A stretch of 64,000 nt of DNA from Rhodosorus marinus (Eukaryota; Rhodophyta; Stylonematophyceae; Stylonematales; Stylonemataceae): positions 1 through 64,000 of the forward strand of contig JAMWBK010000009.1 of the NCBI GenBank assembly GCA_029953675.1, written 5' to 3'. Each line of letters begins with the position of its first letter. Within the stretch, counting starts at the first letter, position 1. The notes under the pieces are model-generated. The model was not told where the DNA came from. It did no database searches and saw only the letters and a list, made by a program, of their open reading frames with translations. Made by a program: the position numbers and the translations under genes. Below, one piece after another: positions 53,612 to 64,000 of this stretch.

Positions 53612-55406
53612 GGCAGTCCGATTGTAGAAGGTTTCTCGCTCTACCAGTTTTAACGACTTCAAAAAGTAACTCTCATGCACCTCTAAACACGACTTCTGAC
53701 CACCGTGCTCGTATGAAATTCCCACCCAACTGCGAAACACCTAACAAACCGGTTAACGGCAGTCTGCCCATTTCACGCCGTAGGTACCTATATAACTTTC
53801 TTGGTTTTTTCTGGGTTCCATGCCTACAAGCCCCAGGTTCTTGTTTTTGGTATATTATTGATCGACTCCCAAAGGCCCGGTGACCTCCTTTCCACCACAA
53901 TTCATCAATACCTCAGAATATGCGATTAGAACAAACTTTCTGGAGCTGCGGCGCGAATGTTTGAAGGCACTTAGCACTTATGGGTTTACGTAGTCTGGAT
54001 TTCAATTGATTTTGTGCACGAAACGCCGTTGTCCAACGAATGAATATCACATACTAATATGGAGCTCAAACCAATCCTCCAGTAACTCGCTTCCGCCCGA
54101 CTACCCAGCAGAATGGGAATCACTGTCTTGCCGTGTGAGTTCCTGTGCGTATGCAGCGGGGAAGAAAAACCCAGAAATTTACGAAGCCCATCATGGATAT
54201 TCCATCTGACTCACAAAGGCGGAACAGTAGCCAGCGGATGATGAAGCTTTTCGGTTTCTATATCCATAGCCACACACACGTCTCCAACTAGCGTACCCCA
54301 CAGTCGCCTCTTTGCTGAGCACAAAAGGGCGCTGGTTAAGCGAGAGCTCGAGGAAAGTACCACACCCACATAGGAGAGCAGAGCCAGAATCCAGAAGTCC
54401 TCTTTGCACAGTGATCATGCTTTGCTACGAGTTCCAACCGACAGATTAGTTTGTCCCTCGTTTCTTCGGTTGAGGCAGGCCTTTGCAGTATTGGGAAGCC
54501 TGCGATGCATAGCTGGTACAAGAAGCAAAACGCTTACCCCAGACTCGGTATGGCAAATGCGGGAAACCCAACCGATTAGCACATCCGTGCAGAAACGGGA
54601 GAGTCCTTCAAAACCAAAAAAAAACAGTCCTGTTTTGCCGCAGAGCACGATTGGCGTATCCCCTGGTAAGCATTCAATCACGAACTTCTTGGGGTTCTGT
54701 TGGAACCCCTTGAAATGGCCCCACTCCAGATATTTGAGACGTATCGATGGACGGCATAAAAAAGGACGAAATAAGTTGGGAATTCTTATATGTCGCAGAT
54801 GTATTGTCGTAATTTACGTCGCGAACTCCCTAGTTTTTCGCTCGCTGTCTTTAGCAGTTGTTTCTCCTTCCCAACACAGCGCTGCCCTGCGTTAAAGTGA
54901 ATTTTTTGCTCAGCGGAGAAGAGTGCTATCGGGGTTAGAGGGGTTCATTCGCGCGAACCTTGTGGGGATTAGTTGGTGCGCGACTTTACGACTAGGAAGA
55001 GAAGGTAATTGGTAGGTCTTTCCTGTTCGACTGGCTCCCAGAGAACTGGGTTCTATCTGTTTGGGGCCAGCATTGCTGACTTCTAGAGGAGCAGATCTTG
55101 GACGTCCTGGTTGGTGGTGACGACTTCCCGATAAAAGCGGTCGGGAGCCCTTCCGATTTCGCGTTTAGGACTTTCTGTAATGTCCTATTTGGATCAAACT
55201 GGAAGAGGTAAGAAGAATCCTTCCTGAGCTCCGTTTGCTCTATGGGAAGCCCCGCTTTCAGTTGTTGGGATAGTTCAAAGGCTCACATACAACATTTTTG
55301 AGATTCGAACTGTACTGTCAACCCGCGAGTCTCACAATTTGATACTTTTCCCGCTCCCGTTGGGATAGGGGCCAGTTCAAGGCCCCCTCCACAGGCCGCA
55401 GATGGC
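53612..55406. other. No gene seen
   Basis: About 1.8 kb between the divergently transcribed USP and ANTH genes. Open frames in both strands lack recognisable domains. Regulatory sequences for both genes presumably lie here, but I cannot identify any element. Confidence 0.4.
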
Positions 55407-57544
55407 ATGTCGGACTTCACCAGGGACGCGTATGAAATGGCGAAAACCGGAAACCAAGGGCTGGATGAATTGGTTAAGGAAGACACTAATACTAGGTCCC
55501 CGTACTCACCGCAACCGCAACAGCAACAGCAGGGCGATGCGTTCGCGACGTCCACCAAACAGCCTTCGAAAGGGGGCAGTGACGGTCGTAGATTGTTTGC
55601 TGCGTCAATGAAAGGTGACAGTTGGAAAGTTACAATCGTCAAGGCGACAAGCAAGGATCAGGTTGGGCCTCCTAAAGCTAAGCACGTGAGGGCGATAGTG
55701 GAAGGCCTTCAAAAGGGTGGCAGTTTTTCCGACAGGAACTCGTCTGTTGGCTCCATAGTCTATCATTTGAGGAAGCGCTTGCAGGAACCGGAATGGATAG
55801 TTATCGTGAAGACGCTTTCGGTGTTTCATCACGTTTTCCGAGAAGGCAATCCGAAATTTGTTGAATACTTCTCCAACAAAGCTAGAAATACTATCAAACT
55901 GACGGACTGGAAGGGTTTTGGGCAGAGCAGTTTATACGCTCCGTTCATACGTAGCTACTCAGACTACCTCTACCACTGGTGCGAGATGAGGGCGAAGATA
56001 AGGTTCCCTCCTGGTAGGATTGATGATGACGTTTCCTTCGCGACGAGGCATTATTCAGGGATGAGCACGAAAGGAATTTTTCGAGATCTTCCGGTGCTTG
56101 CTGAGACGCTCGAGAAGCTCATTGCCATCAACCTGGACTCAGCAATATCTCTCTCACCAGCTGGAGCTCCGGCGCTCTACATGATTATAAAGGACGTGAC
56201 CTATCTTTGGGTCGCTGTGACTCAGGCCATGCTCAGCCTGATTGATAAATTTTTCGAAATGGACGTAGGCCCAGCAAGGATAAGCTACGGCTTGTACGAG
56301 CAGCATTTGAGCTTGGTTCCAAACGTGCGGAAGTTTTTCGAAAAGCTAAACGGTAGGACTGTTGCGTCAGACTACGCTGACGTCCAGACATTCTATTCTC
56401 AGCAGCTATTGGAACTAACTTCCAAAAGCTTTGTCTACTCTTTTCTTGCTGTGCTAGGCTTAAATCTGAACAAACCGTTACCTGAAGTTGGCATCGTCAC
56501 TAACGAGTTGAGCTCATCAATGAGAGAATATATTGACAATGCGAATGCGCTAGAAGAGGACGTAAACTACAGCGATGAAGAGCTCCCTGAACCGTACTAT
56601 GAGCCTCCAGATGACTACTTTTCTGAGTCAGATCCGGAACCAGAGTACAGTCCCCCCCCGCGGCCGAGATCACAGGTACGAAATCGCTCAGGTCGATATG
56701 ACCTTTAACCGTAACCCACACACACGGTGGTGCAACCCGGGCTTGTAGATGGACGGATGTACAGCTTCCTGAAACAGTTCCGTCGAATTAACTTCATCTC
56801 TTCTATGTACAGAGCACAAGCTCTAGTGACGAGGAAGAGGAAGAGGAAGAGGAAGAGGAAGAAGAAGAAGAAGTGCCAATCCCACAGCCAATCCCGACTA
56901 TGATGCCCCAGCCAAGAGCATTCGACCCGTTGGTTGATCTTCTGGGAATGCAACAGATGACTATGGCGGGAGCACCAATCACGCAATACCAGCAACCTGT
57001 GTACCAGCAACCCGGGTTTCAAAATACAGGTGACGCGCGCGTGCAGAGTATCAAAGCTGTTATGAACGGTGTGCAGCAGCAGCGAGTGATGGCCGCACAG
57101 GGGGCTAATGTGAACTATCAGGCGGTTTCGTTGCCAGCGAGCACAGCTGTGCAGACGCAAGGTGCGGCAATGGGATCAGCCGGGAGAGGAGGGGGCTTGT
57201 CAAACGTGTACGCGCAAATGCAGGCCGCGCAAGTGTACAGAAACCAAACGGCACAAGCTCAGGGTATGCCTGGAGTTCCCGTTCAGCACGCAACTGTACA
57301 GCAGGGCCAGCCGGCTCTCCTAATGAATCAAGCATACGTCACACAGCAACAAGCCCAGCAGATGCAAATGGTGAGTTGCCAGTTGCATGCAGTACTTTCT
57401 GATGGACGAGCTACTGAATCTTCGTGCTCTTGTGGTTGTATCACGGTCGTGTGTTTGTTTGCACCAACTTTCTTTCGCTTGCGCGTTGATTTCGTTCCCT
57501 AATAGAATCAACAAAACTATACCTACCGTCCACCTCCGTACTAG
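55407..57544 (+). CDS. ANTH-domain clathrin assembly protein (AP180/CALM type)
   Basis: Three exons: 55407-56675, 56813-57370 and 57506-57544; introns 56676-56812 (GTACGA..ACAG) and 57371-57505 (GTGAGT..AATAG), both phase 0. About 620 residues. The ANTH domain (residues about 70-370) has the phosphoinositide-binding signature TIVKATSKDQVGPPKAKHVRAIV, then YHLRKRLQEPEWIVIVKTLSVFHHVFREG and the helical solenoid. Exon 2 opens with a run of about 13 Glu, then PIPQPIP, a DPLVDLLGM segment containing a DLL clathrin-binding motif, and a long Gln-rich tail. Exon 3 adds NQQNYTYRPPPY and a TAG. Expected role: clathrin-mediated endocytosis at the plasma membrane, cargo recognition and coat assembly. Confidence 0.85.
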
Positions 57545-57856
57545 CGGGGTGGCGGCGAGCCTACCTTGTGAGTATGGCAGCAGCAGGAAAGGCTCCTAGG
57601 TCCTTAGGAGTCAATCAAGTTCTCTGGGTAATGCTACGACTAGCAGCTGCTTGCCTTAGTTGGTGCAAAGTTAATGATTGTTTTCTACTGTTAGCGTCTT
57701 TTGCGCTTTAAAGAACATGTTTCTCAGGCAAGAGGTCTCGGCAATCCACTTTGAACCGTCGTGTACAATTTGTGGGGGGAGCATAAGGGCCGCACGCAAC
57801 AGGCACAGGATTCAGTAGCTGCTGGGTTTGTGATTACTAGCTGTGGAGCTTGTCGT
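57545..57856. other. No gene seen
   Basis: Intergenic space between the convergent ANTH and hydrolase genes; presumably 3' UTRs. Confidence 0.4.
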
Positions 57857-58900
57857 CTATTGACCTTTCTTCAGCTCCTCCGCTAGCTCGAAGGATCTCA
57901 GGATTAAGTTGACGAATGTTTTCCCTTGAGTGAACCCGAACACATGACTGCCTGGCAAGTACATGACGCTGCTCTTCCCAGCAAGAAACTGGAGAGCAGT
58001 TAGCATATGTTCATTGAGCTGGGGAGTGATGATCTTGTCATGGAGGAAAGCGGCTCCGACAGCAGCAAGTTGTTCATTGGTTTTGTACAAGTCCGTCCGC
58101 TCCCGTACTGATCCCATGAGCGAGTAGCCGACAAAAAGGTCATGGACTTTCTCTTGCGCTTTGGGTCCAAGGTCCCTTTCCATGGCAGCCCAGTCAACTG
58201 TGCCTCTGAGACCCCCGACCGTCATGGTATTTGGTCCGGGGCCACCCATCATCTCAGCAAGCGCAAGCTCACCACCTGCAACAATTGCAGAACCAGTTGC
58301 CATTCCGCCTCCGAAGGACACTCCAGCTACTCCCACGGGGGTCCCGGGAAACTGTTTTCGGGCGAAGCATACCAGGGAGGACCCTTCAGAGATATTGGCG
58401 TTGAAGAACAGTACCAAATCGTGAACAGAGACCAGGTAGTAAGACTCTTGATATGATGGGCGCCTTTTAGCATAAAACGGCAGCATCAGCAGTAAACTGG
58501 TATAGCCTTGTTTCGCGAGCGGAATAGCGTACTGATCTCTTCGAAACGTGTATCCCTTGTCCCCCCATGCAGCCATCAAAACAACTATACCCCGAACGCT
58601 GGTGCCGTCCGGCGGTGTTACCCTGAGCACATAAGCTGTCTTCGATTCTGTGGGTAACTTAGATGCCTCTGGGGATGCAAACTCTCCTTCCTCATAGCCG
58701 ATACCATCACTATCCACTTCTTTGGCGCCAAAGTTCACGTCTATGTCTGACGGCTGATCAACCGCATAATCGGAGAGCTTTTCAAGCTGCCCAAGCCCAT
58801 CTTTGAAAAACTTTTTCTTTTGCTTCGATGCATTCAGGATATATATCCAGTCCAGGATGCCCATCAACCAGCTAAATATCAAGGATAAGAGTTTCATCAT
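57857..58900 (-). CDS. ABHD18-like alpha/beta hydrolase
   Basis: About 347 codons from ATG 58900-58898 (MMKLLSLIFSWLMGILDWIYIL..), which begins with a hydrophobic, probably membrane-anchoring helix. The upstream frame to 59065 has no features of its own. The alpha/beta hydrolase core shows 'GIVVLMAAWGDKGYTFRR', 'LPFYAKRRPS', the nucleophile elbow GVSFGGGM (Ser in G-x-S-x-G) and a late PGSHVFGF that supplies the likely catalytic His. The order, the P-[FY]-Y-x-x-R-[KR]-P motif and the DLV-F segment resemble the ABHD18 (DUF2048) family. Substrate unknown; a lipid or ester hydrolase at a membrane is plausible. Confidence 0.65.
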   Translation of the reverse strand: MMKLLSLIFSWLMGILDWIYILNASKQKKKFFKDGLGQLEKLSDYAVDQPSDIDVNFGAKEVDSDGIGYEEGEFASPEASKLPTESKTAYVLRVTPPDGTSVRGIVVLMAAWGDKGYTFRRDQYAIPLAKQGYTSLLLMLPFYAKRRPSYQESYYLVSVHDLVLFFNANISEGSSLVCFARKQFPGTPVGVAGVSFGGGMATGSAIVAGGELALAEMMGGPGPNTMTVGGLRGTVDWAAMERDLGPKAQEKVHDLFVGYSLMGSVRERTDLYKTNEQLAAVGAAFLHDKIITPQLNEHMLTALQFLAGKSSVMYLPGSHVFGFTQGKTFVNLILRSFELAEELKKGQ

Positions 58901-59376
58901 GGAATTAACAAAGAATCCACACTTGTACACCACACACCTGTCAAACCTGGAAACCCTGTCACGTGGTGTACAAGAGCCAAAGAAGAGCGAGTCTTGCGAA
59001 CAACCAAACCCTGCCCTATCCGGAACTACCCTGTGTTTCGCACCGCAACACAAAATGCCAGGCACAAATTTAACTGACTACAACGGGTGCATGACTAAAT
59101 GTGGGACTGATGAATACAACAAAGGCAGATCCACATCCTTTAATTTCGGCAATCAGCTTGTGGTGTATTCAGTGCTCATTCCACGCAGTGCAAAATCATT
59201 GGCTTCTTGAACTCATATTCTAGATTAAAAATGGAGCTCGAGCATACTTGCTTCTCACGATCGACCAAGGAAACGGGAGCCGGGTGAGCGCTGAATTTTT
59301 GTTTGAAGCACGTAACTTGCGTTCGGTAGCTTCGTGCTATCAGAGTAGTTAGTCTTTGATACATGCACTTGTCTTG

Positions 59377-59523
59377 ATGGGGAGAAATGCGGGACTATTG
59401 TTTTCCTTATCCAGGCTCCTCGGCGGCGGCGCAACCTTCTTCAACCTGCTGGCTTCGGCCAGCGAGCAACGGGGTCCTTTCAAAGGGCAGATATCTGCAG
59501 AGGCAGGCTTCGACTTCTTCTAG
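59377..59523 (+). CDS. Possible 48-residue small protein
   Basis: ATG 59377 to TAG 59521-59523. The peptide has a hydrophobic first half (GLLFSLSRLLGGGATFFNLLA) and a polar end (SEQRGPFKGQISAEAGFDFF). The composition is protein-like and could be a small organelle membrane protein, but I know no homologue and a chance frame is possible. Confidence 0.2.
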   Translation: MGRNAGLLFSLSRLLGGGATFFNLLASASEQRGPFKGQISAEAGFDFF

Positions 59524-59677
59524 CGCTTGAAACGCAGAGAACCTTGCGGACAGTGAGAACTTAGAGCGCTACCAAGAACACTCAGTGCCAGAATAACAGT
59601 GCAGGTCGCGACAATGTTTTGCGAGCTGAGTCTGAACCACCATACACAGTACCGGTTCTGGAGCAGAGCGACGCTTC

Positions 59678-60191
59678 TCAGCTCTTTTCGCTTCCCAGCC
59701 TGGCTTCAAGAGCAGTTACGTATTCGTCAAGAAGATCCACAACGGCAGCGAGCTCTTCCGCCCTAGCCTTTGCGTCACTCGCTGCTTCAATGGCAGCACG
59801 AATCTCCCATAGTTGTTGCTTGGCTAGTACAACCTGCTCGGAAGCGGCTCCAGCTCTTTCGAGGAGAAGCTTTGCGTATAGCTCCGCGCTTATGTTTAGA
59901 TCGGAGAGCATGTTGACGTCATGGTTGCCTACTAATCGCACCGTTTCGGAAAGAAGTCCAGTTACAAGGCAGGAGAAAGAACAAACAATCCATCAGACAA
60001 GGACCCTCTATTTCACTGCTGAAGCTCACGAAAACAAAAACACGCGAAATGAAAACAATCGTACGCTCTACTTCTGACCGCAAAAGCTCTCGAAGTGAAT
60101 CTATGAATTCCGTAGCTGCAGTCTCGAGCGCTCCCTGAAACGGCTTCCGCGGCTCTGTAGTGTCGGTAAGTATTTGCTTCGAAGCGGACAT
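59678..60191 (-). CDS. Small two-exon coiled-coil protein
   Basis: Exon 1 60191-60065, intron 59929-60064 (GTACGA..GTAG, phase 1), exon 2 59928-59678; 125 residues. It is helical throughout: FIDSLRELLRSEVER across the splice, then AELYAKLLLERAGAASEQVVLAKQQLWEIRAAIEAASDAKARAEELAAVVDLLDEYVTALEARLG. The end (LDEYVTALEARL) resembles the C-terminal helix of BLOC-1 subunit 2, but similarity of coiled coils is weak evidence. Without splicing both halves run into stops soon after the junction. Confidence 0.5.
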
Positions 60192-61358
60192 TGTTCCTCG
60201 AAAACTAGCCCGGATAGACTCAGTCCCATGCGCCGAGACAAAATCAGCTGCTCGCCTCGCTCTTTAGCCCGCGACCAAGCTCGATCACCATCAAAGCGAT
60301 AAGCTGATGTCAACAGCTCCGCTACTATCCAAACTCACACGGCTCTAAAAAGTTCAACTAATTTCGGCATAGCGACTGACTTACCTAACTCTAAATACCA
60401 CGACGTGCCCACTAGATAATCTCCGAAGCCGCTGAGGGAATACTACACGACATTCTTGAACGAGCGAGAGCACTCATGGCTACCAGTCTTAGCGATTTCC
60501 GAACCGAATCTGTCCAGAAGATGACGATAGGTTGAAAGTGGCCCCACCTTCGGACAGGGGACTCTGACCAGTGGGTGAATCTTTAGTGACCCTCATACCA
60601 TAAAAGCAAAACTTGTCTCATGCCGTTTTTTTCCTTGTTTTGAATCATACGCACTGGTCTCCGAGCGATAGAGCTTGATAAACGACGTGCCCTTCAAAGT
60701 CTGACATATTCGAGGAAGACTAGTCGGTCTGTTTTGCTTTGTTCTCGGATGTTATTGCTTCATTCAAACCTTAGCTAATCTGAGAAGAGGGCAAGCTGAG
60801 CAAAAACTACGCGCTTGATCGTCTCTGGGCACAAAGTTAGCTCCCTGGTCACGAAGTTAGCGCCCTGGTCATGTCCCCTCCAAACAACGAGAAGCCTCTC
60901 CCCCTCCCCCTCCTCCTCCCCAGCCCCGGAGCGCACAACTTCCAGATTATAACGCTTCAGGCGGCGCCAAGGAGCTGAACCAACGTTGTGCAATCGCAAC
61001 TCCATTCCCTCGGCTAAAAAAAGGTAAAAGACACGTGGAGATGATTGGAATCCAAGTCCATGATTGGATCGAGGCAGTTCATGAAGTGCTAATAACCATC
61101 CTAACCATGGGATCATTGGCAGTTTGAGCAGAGGACGGGGATCCGTGGGAGCTTGGTGGAGGTATGGCGTAGTACGGATGTTGAGGAGATCTGGAATTCT
61201 TACCACCTGGCTTTCAATAGGGATAACAGTTTACCGGGTCTTCAGGTTCAGCGCAGGGGCTTGGAATGCTGTCGGCGGAGTTAGACGTGCCGTGAACGTG
61301 GAAACGATCGGGTGGGAGTTGCCTTGATCCGGGTGTAGTGCGTATTAGCAGATCTGAA
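60192..61358. other. No gene seen
   Basis: No supported coding sequence. A C/T-rich run (CTCCCCCTCCCCCTCCTCCTCC) lies at 60.90 kb, upstream of the MFS gene. Confidence 0.4.
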
Positions 61359-62798
61359 ATGGAGGTTGGATCGCGATCAACGGAAACGGATGACCCAGCG
61401 ACCCAGAAAAATATTCGCACTGAATCTGGTAGTGCCCTCAGGGCGATATCAGTTGATGAGGCGATTGACCTTGCTGGCGGTTTTGGCAGGTCCCAACTCC
61501 GGATGGTGGCTCTCATGGGAGTGACCTACATGGCATGTAGCGTTAACATGTTCCTTCCAGTCTTCCTCGAGCCAAAGGTTCTAGAAATCTGGAGCGACGT
61601 TCGCCCTGTCCAGGCACAAACTCTCGCTTCATTTTTCTTCCTTGGCTTCTGGGTAGGTTTGTTCATTCTGGGTTCATGGGCGGACAGGGCTGGGAGACGG
61701 AAGGTGATAATCGTGTCGTTAATCGGTATGATCATCACTACCTGCGCAACTTTTCTGGTAAACTCGATTACGATGATGATGATAACTCGAGTGGCAGCTG
61801 GATTTGCGACTTCCGGAGCTTTTAATGGTTCGATAGTTATCGTTCTGGAATCTGTACCAAGCAACTGGAGGGTAGGATCCAAGGCTTTGTTAGCATTGTT
61901 CTGGGATGTGGCTCTGCTGACATACGCGGTGGCTGCGTATTTGCTTCGTAACGCATCCTGGAGATACTTGATAGTGATGAACGCCTACAGTATTCTCGGG
62001 CTCCTGCTGACCCAGCTGTTGTTGTCTGAGTCGGCTCGATTCTTGCTGGCTCAAGTATCTCATGAGAGAGCAACTCAAGCGGTGCTCCAGATGGCCCGGC
62101 AGAACGGGAAATCGATCAACTTTTTGTTTCCCTCAACTGATGAGCCCAACTTCCGACTGCGATCACATCCGCATGGAGCCAACGGTAGCACATCCTTCTT
62201 CGCCTTGTGGAAGCCGCGTGTGGCTGTGCTTACCCTGGCTATTGGGTTTGCGCAGTTTGCTGGGACAATGGCCTTCTACGGTCTAACCCTATCGAATGCA
62301 CAGCACGTCACGGAAAACCAGTATATGAATACCGTTCTCGGAGCCTTTGCTGAAGTCCCAGGGATCTTTGTCACGTGGCTCGCAGCTGAGCGCTTTGGGC
62401 GAAGGATAACGTACGCCGCGATTTTGGGTACACTAGGTGTCGCCCTCATTGGGGCCTCGTTGCCCTCGCTGGGCGGCGTGGCGACAGGAATCCTGCTTCT
62501 CGTTGGTAGATTTGCGGCAGCTGGAGCTACAATGATTTGCTACGTTGTGTCTGCCGAGTGCTTTCCAACAGACTGCCGCAGTGCTGGAGTGGCCTGGGGA
62601 AGTAGCTGTGGGCGACTGGGTGCAATCCTTGCCCCATTAACCTTCGATCTTCCGTTCGGAAGTGTCGCGTATTCAGTGATTAACCTATTGGCAATGGTTA
62701 GTACCGCCGCTCTTCTACCAGAAACTCTTGGGAAGAAGATGGACTCCCATGACAGCAACGAAGAGCACGAAGACTACGAAGAGATCGAAACTGGGTAG
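61359..62798 (+). CDS. MFS transporter, SV2/SVOP-like or organic-cation-type
   Basis: 479 codons from ATG 61359; an upstream in-frame GTG exists but ATG is preferred. About 12 membrane spans in two halves. The loop after span 2 is GSWADRAGRRKVI (MFS motif A), span 4-5 has RVAAGFATSGAFNGSIVIVLESVPSNWRVGSKALL, span 6 is followed by LLSESARFLLAQVSHERATQAVLQMARQNGKSI (the PESPRFL-like signature), and the second half has WLAAERFGRRITYAAIL and the CYVVSAECFPTDCRSAGVAWGSSCGRLGAILAP signature. This combination is typical of the SVOP/SLC22-like metabolite transporters. The C-terminus is acidic (DSNEEHEDYEEIETG). Substrate unknown; probably plasma or vacuolar membrane. Confidence 0.85.
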   Translation: MEVGSRSTETDDPATQKNIRTESGSALRAISVDEAIDLAGGFGRSQLRMVALMGVTYMACSVNMFLPVFLEPKVLEIWSDVRPVQAQTLASFFFLGFWVGLFILGSWADRAGRRKVIIVSLIGMIITTCATFLVNSITMMMITRVAAGFATSGAFNGSIVIVLESVPSNWRVGSKALLALFWDVALLTYAVAAYLLRNASWRYLIVMNAYSILGLLLTQLLLSESARFLLAQVSHERATQAVLQMARQNGKSINFLFPSTDEPNFRLRSHPHGANGSTSFFALWKPRVAVLTLAIGFAQFAGTMAFYGLTLSNAQHVTENQYMNTVLGAFAEVPGIFVTWLAAERFGRRITYAAILGTLGVALIGASLPSLGGVATGILLLVGRFAAAGATMICYVVSAECFPTDCRSAGVAWGSSCGRLGAILAPLTFDLPFGSVAYSVINLLAMVSTAALLPETLGKKMDSHDSNEEHEDYEEIETG

Positions 62799-63613
62799 AC
62801 TGAATTGAGTATGGCGAGGTTGGCTGATCGCCGAGCACCGCACCTACATACATGAGCGACTGTTTCAGTGTTTTGAGGAAAGACCGGCGTCTACCTGACG
62901 AAAAGAGGTTGTGTCCAAAGTAACCCCAGACTAACGTAACCGCGTACACTTACCCCCAACTGCAGGTAGGCCCTGAGAGTTCCTTTACAGAGCGGTTTCT
63001 AGTCGAGACTTTGGGACAAGGCATTGATGGGATGCGCGGACCTCGAGGGCTGAGTTGCAAGAGTGCACGCTCAGAGCGTGATCTACACGATACTATGTGG
63101 CTTGTCACACCTCCACCCAGTTGGTGACGATGTGTGGTCCCTTTCCAATCTAGCCTCTGCGTAGCAGCACCTTCCCTCGCTGTCCAAAAAGGCAGGACGC
63201 CACAATCACATACGGTGATTGTACATTGGACCGGAAACACTATGGTAGAAAACTTTCATCAGCTATCCGCGAGGTTGTTCCATACGCTTTGAGGACCCCA
63301 TCAATAAAGACAGACATGATAAACCCACAATGTTCTCTCGTTGCTGCCACCCCCATCCGTACCCGAGTAACCCACAACTCTAACACAGTTGGATGTGCAC
63401 GCCGAGCTTTTGATCGATGTTTATCGTGTTCGGGATTGTCACAGGAGCGCGGCCCACTTTCGAATGTCCGGATTCTTTAGTACGGAGCACATTTGAGTGT
63501 GTTTGCACTTGAAACGGTGTGGAGTAATTGATCGTGTTCAAATTTCTAATGACCACGTCGGATTGAAAGATCGGCTACCTTGTTTTCGAAAAGCTCGGTT
63601 TTTACGTTCAGAG
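62799..63613. other. Intergenic, with a family A terminus
   Basis: No gene is supported. The only recognisable item is a short retroelement 3' terminus at about 62.93 kb. Confidence 0.4.
62928..62952 (-). repeat. Family A 3' terminus, isolated
   Basis: Read on the minus strand: GGTTACGTTAGTCTGGGG, the same last bases as the family A copies at 18.57 and 27.63 kb. Upstream sequence is only faintly like the A tail (GGGGGTAAGTGTACGC). It lies among host genes 28 kb from the pile. Confidence 0.45.
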
Positions 63614-64000
63614 ATGCCCCGCCCACGAGAGCCTAAGGACTATGAATGGTGCGACAACGTTCCTCTGAATGTTAAATTAACGAACGATCCGGTACCTGTG
63701 CTGAAGGCCATAGCAGAAGGAAGAATTGACACCGCCATTGAAGAATTCTCCTTCAAGCAGTGCGACAAGCAAGCGCAAGAGTTTGTTCGCTGCGCTGAGG
63801 TAAACGGAGGCCCTTCAATTGAGTTTCCTTAGCAGCCTAGTCCACTGCTTTCTTGTGCGGCACCTACGTGCTACCCGAATTGCTGCTAATTCACTCTTGG
63901 GTTGCTTCCTGGTTCTCATCCTACAAAGGGAAAGTTTTTCTCTCTGCTGTTTTCCTGCAAGACCGAGAATAGAACGATGCTGGACTGTACGAAAAAATAC
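63614..64000 (+). CDS. CMC1: CMC1-like twin-CX9C mitochondrial protein (partial)
   Basis: Exon 1 63614-63799 (62 codons from ATG 63614), intron 63800-63928 (GTAAAC..AAAG, phase 0), exon 2 from 63929 off the window. Exon 1 ends with CDKQAQEFVRC, the first CX9C pair; exon 2 supplies CKTENRTMLDC, the second CX9C pair, 11 residues later. This spacing and the sequence match CMC1 (C-x9-C, about 10 residues, C-x9-C), a copper-binding cytochrome c oxidase assembly factor of the mitochondrial intermembrane space imported by the Mia40 relay. The N-terminal 45 residues are longer than usual. If not spliced, the frame stops at 63832 and loses the second pair. Intron contains TGCTAAT, a good branch-point candidate. 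Confidence 0.8.

Noticed and set aside
54404-54895. 163-codon plus-strand frame upstream of the ANTH gene
   Set aside because: No domain or conserved motif; overlapping frames on the other strand are equally open.
62928-62952. GGTTACGTTAGTCTGGGG as a telomere-like repeat
   Set aside because: It occurs once per element, is not in tandem and matches the family A 3' end.
1-64000. CRISPR arrays, operons or bacterial-type systems
   Set aside because: No regularly spaced repeats or cas genes; introns and U2 show eukaryotic DNA.

Overview
The window is nuclear DNA of a eukaryote. Host genes are split by short GT-AG introns (about 80-180 nt), there is a U2 snRNA sequence, and there are no operons or ribosome-binding sites. 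A CCT-domain regulator, a DUF1499 protein of the plastid/thylakoid type, a VTC1-like polyphosphate protein and an SLC52-like carrier together suggest a photosynthetic protist or unicellular alga. A red-lineage alga is plausible, but the species cannot be fixed from sequence alone.

Bases 1-35,700 are mostly a nested pile of retrotransposons around one host gene (a large secreted protein, 2.6-6.5 kb). I separate four families of non-LTR retrotransposon that carry a C-terminal zinc knuckle and a restriction-like PD-(D/E)XK endonuclease (RLE); the labels A-D are mine. Family A (about 4.9 kb) has a near full-length copy on each strand (22.7-27.6 kb minus, 28.1-33.1 kb plus) and many 5'-truncated copies. 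Family B (about 4.8 kb) has one full-length copy (13.7-18.5 kb) and one running off the left edge (1-1.79 kb). Families C and D are fragments. A chromovirus-like Ty3/gypsy integrase remnant lies at 9.6-11.4 kb. All the long elements I read carry frameshifts or stops. The reverse transcriptases have an HDD catalytic box (YHDD in B, IHDD in A). A-family ORF1 and ORF2 overlap as TAATG; B has a perfect hairpin between the ORFs. A spliceosomal intron sits in the B 5' leader and is exactly missing from the other B copy. The U2 snRNA lies between an A-like 3' end and the B 5' end.

Bases 35,900-64,000 are mostly host genes, several of them multi-exon: VTC1-like (35.9 kb), DUF1499 (37 kb), a three-exon coiled-coil protein (38.6-39.8 kb), an SLC52-like transporter (44.8 kb), a CCT-domain protein (48.4 kb), a divergent MED17-like Mediator subunit (50.6-52.9 kb), a universal stress protein (53 kb), an ANTH/AP180-type clathrin adaptor (55.4-57.5 kb), an ABHD18-like hydrolase (58 kb), a small coiled-coil protein (59.7-60.2 kb), an MFS transporter (61.4 kb) and a CMC1-like twin-CX9C protein running off the right edge. 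AT-rich, repeat-bearing DNA (40-42.3 kb), a family C element next to a tRNA 3' half (42.4-44 kb) and a duplicated/inverted repeat (46.4-47 kb) lie between them.

The host genes form no visible pathway. The most coherent biology is the retroelement pile: related RLE retrotransposons with structured 3' ends, coupled ORFs and a spliced leader, repeatedly joined to each other's 3' tails and to a U2 snRNA.
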